64,000 bases of DNA, taken from the NCBI GenBank assembly GCA_025149125.1, contig CP102272.1, positions 124,001 to 188,000 on the forward strand, read 5' to 3'. A program made the position numbers and the translations under genes. This DNA is from [Clostridium] asparagiforme DSM 15981 (GTDB lineage Bacteria > Bacillota > Clostridia > Lachnospirales > Lachnospiraceae). The notes under the pieces were generated by a model. The model had not been told where the DNA came from, did no database searches, and was given only the letters and a program-made list of their open reading frames with translations. Below, piece after piece: positions 57,677 through 64,000 of the stretch (position 1 is the stretch's first letter; every line of letters begins with the position of its first letter).

Positions 57677-59965
57677 ATGGCGAATGAGGTGACAAAAGAA
57701 AAACTGGATATTGAACTGGAAGCGCCGGCGGACTTTACCAGCCCCGAGGAGCTCTACCAGGATCTGATCGCGACGATCCGTAAATATCATCCGTCGGATG
57801 ACATCACGATGATCGAGAAGGCGTACCGCGTCGCTAAGGAGGCGCACCGGGAGCAGAAGCGCAAGTCGGGGGAGCCGTACATCATCCATCCGCTGTGCGT
57901 TGCGATCATCCTGGCCGACCTTGAGATGGACAAGGAAACCATCGAGGCCGGTCTTCTTCACGATGTGGTGGAGGACACTGCGATGTCTCTCGACGAGCTG
58001 GCGAAACAGTTCGGCACAGAGGTGTCGTTTTTGGTGGACGGCGTCACAAAGCTGACCCAGTTGTCCTGGGACAAGGACAAGGTAGAGATTCAGGCGGATA
58101 ATTTGCGCAAGATGTTTCTTGCCATGGCCAAAGATATCCGGGTGATCATTATCAAGCTTGCGGACCGCCTCCACAATATGCGCACCGGCCAGTATTGGAA
58201 ACCGGAGAAGCAGAAGGAGAAGGCCAGGGAGACCATGGAGATTTACGCTCCCATTGCGGACCGCCTGGGTATTTCCAAGATCAAGATCGAGCTGGATGAC
58301 CTTTCCCTGAAGTATCTGAAGCCGGAGGTTTATTACGATCTGGTGGAGAAGGTGTCCCTGCGAAAGGACGCCAGGGAGGCGTTTGTCCAGGAGATCGTGG
58401 ACGAAGTGAAGCAGCACATGAAGGATGCGGGCATCGAGGCGGCGATCGGCGGCCGGGTGAAGCATTTCTTCAGTATCTATAAAAAGATGGTGAACCAGAA
58501 CAAGACCCTGGACCAGATCTACGACCTGTTTGCGGTGCGGATCATGGTGGAGACGGTGAAGGACTGTTATGCGGCCCTGGGCGTGATCCATGAGATGTAT
58601 AAGCCCATTCCCGGGCGCTTCAAGGATTACATCGCCATGCCCAAGCAGAACATGTACCAGTCGCTGCACACCACGCTGATCGGCAGCAACGGCCAGCCCT
58701 TTGAGATCCAGATCAGGACCTACGAGATGCACCGCACCGCGGAGTACGGCATCGCGGCCCACTGGAAGTACAAGGAGAGCGGAAGCGGTCAGGTGGCGGC
58801 CAGCAGCGAGGAGGCGAAGCTGTCCTGGCTGCGCCAGATTCTGGAGTGGCAGAGGGACACGGACGACTCCAAGGAGTTCCTCAGCATGGTCAAGGGCGAT
58901 TTGGACCTGTTTTCCGACAGCGTATACTGTTTTACCCCTTCCGGGGATGTAAAGACATTGACCAGCGGTTCCACACCCATTGATTTCGCCTACGCCATCC
59001 ACAGCGCGGTGGGCAACAAGATGGTGGGGGCCAGGGTCAACGGCAAATTGGTGAACATCGATTACGTGATCCAGAACGGCGACCAGATCGAGATCATCAC
59101 CTCCCAGAACTCCAAGGGCCCCAGCCGGGACTGGTTAAATATCGTCAAGAGCACCCAGGCCAAGAACAAGATCAATCAGTGGTTCAAGAACGAGATGAAG
59201 GAGGACAATATCATCCGGGGCCGCGACATGATCGAGCGCTACTGCAAGGCCAAGGGGATCAACTGGGCGGAGATCGGCAAGCCGGAGTACATGGAAAAGG
59301 TCATGGCCCGCTATGCTTTCAAGGACTGGGAGTCCGTTCTGGCCTCCATCGGCCACGGCGGCCTGAAAGAGGGCCAGGTCATCAACAAGATGAGCGAGGA
59401 GCGGGAGAAGAAGCTCAAGCGGGAGATTACGGACGCGGACGTGCTCAGCGGGATCGCGGACACGGCGGGCCGGGCGGAATTAAACGCAAGGGCCGGGCGC
59501 TCCAAGAGCGGCATTGTAGTCAAGGGAATTCACGATCTGGCGGTGCGCTTCTCGCGCTGCTGCAGCCCGGTGCCGGGGGACGAGATCGTGGGCTTTGTGA
59601 CAAGAGGGCGCGGAGTCTCCATTCACAGAACCGATTGTGTGAACATTATCAATCTGCCGGAGGACGAGCGGAACCGGCTGATCGACGCGGAGTGGCAGGT
59701 GCCGGAGGACGGAACCAGCGGCGAGCGCTATTCCACGGAGATCAAGATCTATGCCAACAACCGGATCGGCATGTTTGCGGACATATCCAAGGTGTTTACG
59801 GAACGCCAGATCGATATCACATCCATGAACGTGCGGACCAGCAAACAGGGCAAGGCCACCATTATCATGACCTTTGACATCCATGGCATGGAGGAACTGG
59901 GACGGCTTACAGACAAGATAAGGCAGATCGAGGGTGTGCTGGACATTGAGCGCACCGCGGGCTGA
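57677..59965 (+). CDS. relA: bifunctional (p)ppGpp synthetase/hydrolase
   Basis: 762 residues, the full Rel layout. The hydrolase HD domain has HPLCVAIILADLEMD and AGLLHDVVEDT with intact HD, then KLADRLHNMRT. The synthetase domain has GRVKHFFSIYKKM, DLFAVRIMV and KDYIAMPKQNMYQSLHTT. TGS domain (YCFTPSGDVKTLTSGSTPIDFAYAIHS), a conserved-cysteine region (RFSRCCSPVPGDEIVGFVTRGRGVSIHR) and a C-terminal ACT domain follow. It makes and removes the stringent-response alarmone. AAAAGGTGACC precedes the ATG. Confidence 0.96.
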   Translation: MANEVTKEKLDIELEAPADFTSPEELYQDLIATIRKYHPSDDITMIEKAYRVAKEAHREQKRKSGEPYIIHPLCVAIILADLEMDKETIEAGLLHDVVEDTAMSLDELAKQFGTEVSFLVDGVTKLTQLSWDKDKVEIQADNLRKMFLAMAKDIRVIIIKLADRLHNMRTGQYWKPEKQKEKARETMEIYAPIADRLGISKIKIELDDLSLKYLKPEVYYDLVEKVSLRKDAREAFVQEIVDEVKQHMKDAGIEAAIGGRVKHFFSIYKKMVNQNKTLDQIYDLFAVRIMVETVKDCYAALGVIHEMYKPIPGRFKDYIAMPKQNMYQSLHTTLIGSNGQPFEIQIRTYEMHRTAEYGIAAHWKYKESGSGQVAASSEEAKLSWLRQILEWQRDTDDSKEFLSMVKGDLDLFSDSVYCFTPSGDVKTLTSGSTPIDFAYAIHSAVGNKMVGARVNGKLVNIDYVIQNGDQIEIITSQNSKGPSRDWLNIVKSTQAKNKINQWFKNEMKEDNIIRGRDMIERYCKAKGINWAEIGKPEYMEKVMARYAFKDWESVLASIGHGGLKEGQVINKMSEEREKKLKREITDADVLSGIADTAGRAELNARAGRSKSGIVVKGIHDLAVRFSRCCSPVPGDEIVGFVTRGRGVSIHRTDCVNIINLPEDERNRLIDAEWQVPEDGTSGERYSTEIKIYANNRIGMFADISKVFTERQIDITSMNVRTSKQGKATIIMTFDIHGMEELGRLTDKIRQIEGVLDIERTAG

Positions 59966-59978
59966 TGGAGGATAGGAT

Positions 59979-60632
59979 ATGAGCGATTTGCGGATTAAGA
60001 CCTGCGTGCTCGGAGCGGTGAGCACGAATTGTTATATTTTATACAACTGTACCTCAAAGGAGGCGGTGATCGTGGATCCCGGCGACAACGCTCCTTATAT
60101 TATGAACAAGTGCAGGGAGCTGGACGTGAAGCCGGTGGCCGTTGCACTGACCCACGGACATTTTGACCACATTCTGGCCGTGCCGGAATTGAGCCGGTCG
60201 TTTCACGTTCCGGTGTACGCTTCCGCCGTTGAGGACGCCATGCTGGCCGATACCAGCCTGAACCTGTCCGGTACCTGCGATTCCGAGCCGACCAGCTTTC
60301 ACGCGGATGAGCTGCTTCGGGACGGCCAGGAGTTTACCCTTCTGGGGCTGAACTGGAAACTGATCGCGACGCCGGGGCACACTGCCGGATCGGCCTGTTA
60401 TTACATTGCCGGTGAGGGCGTGCTGCTGGCCGGGGATACGCTGTTCGCGGACTCCTACGGGCGCACGGATTTGCCCACCGGAAGCTCGGCGCAGCTGGTG
60501 GAGTCCATTCTGGATAAGCTGTTCGTACTGCCGGAGGACACCATGGTCTATCCCGGTCACGGGGACCCGACCACCATCGGACATGAGAAACAGTACAATC
60601 CGGTGACATTTTACAGGAGACATACGCTATGA
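59979..60632 (+). CDS. MBL-fold hydrolase (glyoxalase II-like)
   Basis: 217 residues. The metallo-beta-lactamase motif is LTHGHFDHILAVPEL; other metal ligands are in GHTAGS, LAGDTLFADSYGRTDLPTGS and YPGHGDPTTIGHE. This is the short glyoxalase-II/YcbL-like group that hydrolyses thioesters or related esters. It starts 13 nt after rel with GGAGGATAGGAT, and overlaps hemZ by 4 nt, the conserved order in Lachnospiraceae. Confidence 0.92.
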   Translation: MSDLRIKTCVLGAVSTNCYILYNCTSKEAVIVDPGDNAPYIMNKCRELDVKPVAVALTHGHFDHILAVPELSRSFHVPVYASAVEDAMLADTSLNLSGTCDSEPTSFHADELLRDGQEFTLLGLNWKLIATPGHTAGSACYYIAGEGVLLAGDTLFADSYGRTDLPTGSSAQLVESILDKLFVLPEDTMVYPGHGDPTTIGHEKQYNPVTFYRRHTL

Positions 60633-62170
60633 TCGGTTTACTGATACAGGACAACGCGTTTGAACAGGACATCAGAGAGCTTCTGATGTCCTTTTATCCG
60701 GGCGAAATTTATGCCCATGAAGTGAAGGACGGCGTGGCATTTTATGTGGAGAGCCGTTTGAGGGACGGAGAAGTCAGGCTGCTTATGTGGGATGGTGGGA
60801 CGGACGTTCCCGCGGCTGGCGGGAGTTTTGCAGCAGGCCGGGGGGAGGCCCCGGCCGGGGATGAAACCGGGAGCCGCCCGGAGCTTCAGCCCCCCGCGCC
60901 GGGATTTACCCTGACAGTGGACGACAGCGCCATGGCGGACCTCTCGGACCACCTTGGCACGAAAAATGTGATCAAGCAGATGTTTTATAAAATGCTCTGT
61001 ACGCGCACGGGTAAAACCCTGCCCTGGGGTTCCCTGACCGGCATCCGCCCCACAAAGATCGCCCTCACCCGCCTGGAGGAGGGCTGGAGCGAGGAGGAGA
61101 TCCGCCGGTATATGAAGGAAATGTACCTGGCCAGCGACGAGAAGGTGAATCTCAGCGTGGAGATCGCGGCCCGGGAGAAGCGCCTTTTGGAGCCGCTGGA
61201 CTACGAGCGGGGATACAGCCTGTACGTGGGAATCCCCTTTTGCCCTACCACCTGCCTGTACTGTTCCTTCACCTCCTACCCCATCGGCAAGTGGAAGGGA
61301 AGGACCGGCCTCTACCTGGACGCCCTGTTCCATGAGCTGGAGTACACGGCGAGGAAGATGGAAGGCCGCCCGCTGGATACGGTTTATTTCGGCGGAGGAA
61401 CCCCCACGTCCCTGGAGGCGGGGGAAATCGATTCGATTTTATGTAAACTTGATCAGCTCTTTGACCTTTCCCGCGCCCTGGAATTCACTGTGGAGGCGGG
61501 GCGGCCGGACAGCATCACTCGGGAAAAGCTTCAGGTGCTGCGGGATCATGGGATCACCAGAATTTCCATAAATCCCCAGACTATGAACCAGTCCACCCTG
61601 GACTTGATCGGGCGCAGGCACACGGTGGAGATGGTGAAGGAGCGGTTTTACATGGCCCGGGAGATGGGGTTTGACAATATCAACATGGACCTGATTATGG
61701 GCCTTCCCCAGGAGGGTATGGACGAGGTGAGGCGGACTCTGGACGAGATACGGGCCATGAAGCCGGATTCTCTGACCGTGCACTCCCTGGCCATCAAGCG
61801 GGCGGCCAGGCTGAATATGTTCAAGGAAGATTACGAGGGCCTGACCATTCAGAACACCCCGGAGATGATCGATCTCAGCGCAGCCTGCGCCAGAGAGCTG
61901 GGGATGGAGCCCTACTATCTGTACCGGCAGAAGAACATGGCCGGGAACTTCGAGAACGTGGGTTATGCCCTGCCGGGAAAAGCGTGCATCTACAACATCC
62001 TGATCATGGAGGAGATGCAGACCATCGTGGCCTGCGGGGCCGGAACCACCACCAAGGTGGTATTTCCGGCGGAGAACCGCAGGGAGAGATGCGAAAACGT
62101 GAAAGAGGTGGAGCAGTACATCAGCCGCATCGACGAGATGATCGGGCGCAAGGAGCGGATTCTGGTGTAG
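60629..62170 (+). CDS. hemZ: coproporphyrinogen dehydrogenase HemZ (radical SAM)
   Basis: 513 residues. An N-terminal domain of about 170 residues precedes the radical-SAM core with PFCPTTCLYCSFTSYP (CX3CX2C), YFGGGTPTSLEAGEI, and the HemN-like block ISINPQTMNQSTLDLIGRRHTVEMV, DNINMDLIMGLPQEG. The C-terminal region resembles HemW/HemZ. In anaerobes it is annotated as oxygen-independent coproporphyrinogen oxidase; no other haem genes are near, so a different radical-SAM role is possible. An unusual Gly/Ala-rich insertion lies near residues 60-85. Confidence 0.9.
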   Translation: MIGLLIQDNAFEQDIRELLMSFYPGEIYAHEVKDGVAFYVESRLRDGEVRLLMWDGGTDVPAAGGSFAAGRGEAPAGDETGSRPELQPPAPGFTLTVDDSAMADLSDHLGTKNVIKQMFYKMLCTRTGKTLPWGSLTGIRPTKIALTRLEEGWSEEEIRRYMKEMYLASDEKVNLSVEIAAREKRLLEPLDYERGYSLYVGIPFCPTTCLYCSFTSYPIGKWKGRTGLYLDALFHELEYTARKMEGRPLDTVYFGGGTPTSLEAGEIDSILCKLDQLFDLSRALEFTVEAGRPDSITREKLQVLRDHGITRISINPQTMNQSTLDLIGRRHTVEMVKERFYMAREMGFDNINMDLIMGLPQEGMDEVRRTLDEIRAMKPDSLTVHSLAIKRAARLNMFKEDYEGLTIQNTPEMIDLSAACARELGMEPYYLYRQKNMAGNFENVGYALPGKACIYNILIMEEMQTIVACGAGTTTKVVFPAENRRERCENVKEVEQYISRIDEMIGRKERILV

Positions 62171-62175
62171 GATAT

Positions 62176-62329
62176 TGTAACAGTTCAGACAGCTCATCTT
62201 CTTGACCGAAAAAGACCGGCGGGGAAGCATCGGATGTCCATCCGATGTGAAAATTGACACGGAAAGCCGCTTACAAGCGAGCTTGACGCGGCTTTCCGTG
62301 TCAATTTTCCCGCCGTCTGAACTGTTACA
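62176..62329. repeat. structured dispersed repeat, copy 2
   Basis: Perfect 15-bp terminal inverted repeats TGTAACAGTTCAGAC (62176-62190) and GTCTGAACTGTTACA (62315-62329). The inner stem (62250-62308) is 21 bp and perfect, AAAATTGACACGG.../...CCGTGTCAATTTT, around the same CAAGCGAGCTTG loop as copy 1 (opposite orientation). The palindrome CATCGGATG/CATCCGATG is identical to copy 1. It lies 5 nt after the hemZ stop. Confidence 0.88.
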
Positions 62330-62477
62330 GGAAATTGAGGAAAATTCCCCAAAAGTCTTGCAAAATCATAAAAGTTCATTAAAATATAGATATGTAACAG
62401 GCGGATATGTTTTGTAGCGGTTTTCCGCCGTCTGAACGGATACACAGGCAAGCAATCAAATAGAATTGGAGAACGAT

Positions 62478-63743
62478 ATGGCATTGACGAAGAAGCCGGT
62501 TACCGGCATGAAGGACATTCAGCCTGCTGAGATGCAGATTCGGGAATATGTGATGAATCAGATCCGCGAGACCTACAAGAGTTTTGGGTTTTCCCAGATC
62601 GAGACTCCCTGTGTGGAGCACATCGCCAATCTCACCAGCAAACAGGGCGGCGACAACGAAAAGCTGATCTTTAAAATACTGAAACGCGGCGAGAAGCTGA
62701 ATCTGGACGCGGTGAACGAGGAGAACGACCTGGTGGACAGCGGCCTGCGCTACGACCTGACCCTTCCACTTTCCCGCTACTATGCCAACAATGCGGCGAA
62801 CCTGCCCAAGCCCTTTAAGGCATTGCAGATGGGAAGCGTCTGGCGGGCTGACAGGCCCCAGAAGGGACGGTTCCGCCAGTTTGTACAGTGCGACATCGAC
62901 ATTTTAGGCGATCCCACCAGCCTGGCGGAGATCGAGCTGATCCTGGCAACCACCACGGCCCTGGGCCGTATCTGCCCGGACAACGCATTTACCGTGCGCA
63001 TCAATGACCGGGGAATCTTAAAGGGGATGGCCCTGCACTGCGGCTTTCCGGAGGAGTCCATGGACCAGGTGTTTATCATTTTGGACAAAATGGACAAGAT
63101 CGGATTCGAGGGCGTGGAGCGGGAACTGCTGGAGTCCGGTTACGCCGGAACCAGCGTGAGCCAGTACATGGAGCTGCTGCGGGGCGTTGCGAAGGATGCG
63201 GACGGCGTGCGCAGGCTGGGCGGCCAGCTGGCGGACGTGCTTCCGGCTCAGGTCAGCGAGAATCTGGCCCACATTATGGACACGGTGAACGAGGTGGCGG
63301 AGGCCGACTTCGGCCTGGAATTCGACCCCACCCTGGTGCGCGGCATGTCCTACTACACCGGGACCATTTTCGAGATCTCCATGGAGGGCTTCGGCGGCTC
63401 CGTGGCGGGCGGCGGCCGCTACGACAAGATGATCGGGAAATTCACCGGAATGGAGACTCCGGCCTGCGGCTTTTCCATCGGATTTGAGCGCATCGTGACC
63501 ATTTTACTGGACAACGGTTTTACGGTTCCGGGGGAAGGCGAGAAGGTGGCTTACCTGTTCGAGAAGAACGTGGACTCCGCTGCCCTGGCCGCAGTGATCC
63601 GGGAAGCCATGGAAGCCCGCAAAAACGGTGTGCAGGTGCTGGTGGCCCAGATGAACAAGAACAAGAAGTTCCAGAAGGAGCAGCTGGAAAAGGAAGGCTA
63701 CACCCAGTTTAAGGAATTTTACCGGGAAGGCTTAAAGGGCTGA
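62478..63743 (+). CDS. hisS: histidine-tRNA ligase
   Basis: 421 residues, class II aminoacyl-tRNA synthetase. Motif 1 region FGFSQIETPCVEHI, motif 2 GSVWRADRPQKGRFRQFVQCDIDI, histidine-binding LVRGMSYYTGTIFEI and motif 3 GFSIGFERIV are visible, with a C-terminal anticodon-binding domain (VAYLFEKNVD..., ARKNGVQVLVAQMNKNKKF). ATG 62478 has TTGGAG at 7 nt; the upstream in-frame TTG is less likely. No T-box leader was found. Confidence 0.95.
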   Translation: MALTKKPVTGMKDIQPAEMQIREYVMNQIRETYKSFGFSQIETPCVEHIANLTSKQGGDNEKLIFKILKRGEKLNLDAVNEENDLVDSGLRYDLTLPLSRYYANNAANLPKPFKALQMGSVWRADRPQKGRFRQFVQCDIDILGDPTSLAEIELILATTTALGRICPDNAFTVRINDRGILKGMALHCGFPEESMDQVFIILDKMDKIGFEGVERELLESGYAGTSVSQYMELLRGVAKDADGVRRLGGQLADVLPAQVSENLAHIMDTVNEVAEADFGLEFDPTLVRGMSYYTGTIFEISMEGFGGSVAGGGRYDKMIGKFTGMETPACGFSIGFERIVTILLDNGFTVPGEGEKVAYLFEKNVDSAALAAVIREAMEARKNGVQVLVAQMNKNKKFQKEQLEKEGYTQFKEFYREGLKG

Positions 63744-63792
63744 GAAGCGCCGCGGACGCCTGAAGGGGCGGGAAGCGGGACAGCCGGAGTTT

Positions 63793-63833
63793 GAGTGGAT
63801 CCAATAGGCCGCCGGTACAGCCTGCGGTCAATT
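63793..63833. repeat. copy of a short dispersed CAATAGGCCGCCGG motif
   Basis: GTGGATCCAATAGGCCGCCGG followed by TACAGCCTGCGGTCAATTA resembles 14597-14637 (GAATGCAATGGACCG...CCTGCGGGCGATTG) and 16297-16317 (GAATGCAATAGGCCGCCGG). Function unknown. Confidence 0.4.
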
Positions 63834-63857
63834 ACTTGATATTAAGGAGATAAGATC

Positions 63858-64000
63858 ATGGCAGAATCAATGGTTGGGATCAAGCGGTCCCACAGATGTA
63901 CAGAGGTGACCACCGCCAACATCGGTCAGGACGTGACCGTGATGGGATGGGTTCAGAAGAGCAGAAACAAGGGCGGGATCATTTTCGTGGATTTGCGGGA
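63858..64000 (+). CDS. aspS: aspartate-tRNA ligase, N-terminal part (cut by window end)
   Basis: Only the first 47 residues are present. [47 protein letters not shown] in pieces matches the AspRS anticodon-binding OB fold (RSHRC, V.GWV...R..GG..F.DLR). AAGGAGATAAGATC precedes the ATG. The hisS-aspS order is conserved in Clostridia. Confidence 0.93.
   Translation, partial: MAESMVGIKRSHRCTEVTTANIGQDVTVMGWVQKSRNKGGIIFVDLR

Noticed and set aside
57560..59002. Minus-strand ORF of 480 codons opposite relA
   Set aside because: Composition typical of antisense to a GC-rich gene; relA is unambiguous.
62330..62477. T-box leader upstream of hisS
   Set aside because: The conserved T-box bulge sequence and a specifier loop/terminator pair are absent; the region is AT-rich and mostly unstructured after the dispersed repeat.

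Overview
The window (about 57-58 % GC by eye) looks like a chromosomal piece of a strictly anaerobic Clostridia, most likely Lachnospiraceae. The right-hand order relA/spoT - MBL hydrolase - hemZ - hisS - aspS is typical of that family. Other pointers are consensus TTGACA-17-TATAAT promoters, strong AGGAGG ribosome binding sites, many diguanylate-type regulators and a low-aerobic metabolism. No rRNA, tRNA or CRISPR array was seen.

Left part (1-19.8 kb): the end of a CoA-disulfide-reductase/rhodanese flavoprotein, a D-cysteine desulfhydrase, a DegV / ICMT-like / GH3 / GGDEF+HD-GYP run, and an ABC-F ATPase behind a long attenuated leader. Next come a YfcC-type carrier with an M20 peptidase, a group II intron sitting 3 nt after the peptidase terminator, and an HD hydrolase. 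A thiol-stress cluster follows: an Rrf2 regulator with two cysteines placed like those of HypR, a MerA/RclA-like disulfide reductase and a CcdA-TlpA fusion.

Purine block (19.8-26.9 kb): a guanine-type purine riboswitch with an apparent ON architecture precedes guanine deaminase, an NCS2 permease and a three-subunit xanthine dehydrogenase. Together these form a guanine > xanthine > urate route. A RelB/RelE-type toxin-antitoxin pair follows, bracketed by two identical 40-bp hairpin repeats. The pstSCAB-phoU operon comes next.

Island (33.2-36.6 kb): three tightly linked genes of lower GC encode a DUF262 protein with an extra N-terminal domain, an AAA ATPase and an unknown protein with a RelE-like C-terminus. 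They lie between two intrinsic terminators and look like a defence module.

Sugar region (36.6-52.2 kb): one operon encodes a PfkB kinase and a NagB-like protein next to a FrlA-like permease. After an NhaC antiporter and two GntR regulators, a second operon has a DapA-family aldolase, a DUF4432 mutarotase-like protein, a FrlC-like isomerase and a second, closely related PfkB kinase. Transketolase, a small transaldolase and a DeoR regulator follow; 10-nt phased motifs occur upstream of both deoR and tal-tkt.

Right part (52.2-64 kb): an alpha/beta hydrolase, apt, a solute-binding lipoprotein paired with a GGDEF receptor, relA/spoT, an MBL hydrolase, hemZ, hisS and the start of aspS. A structured dispersed repeat of about 150 bp occurs at 23.0 kb and 62.2 kb with compensatory changes in its stem, and shorter relatives occur at 47.3 and 54.1 kb.
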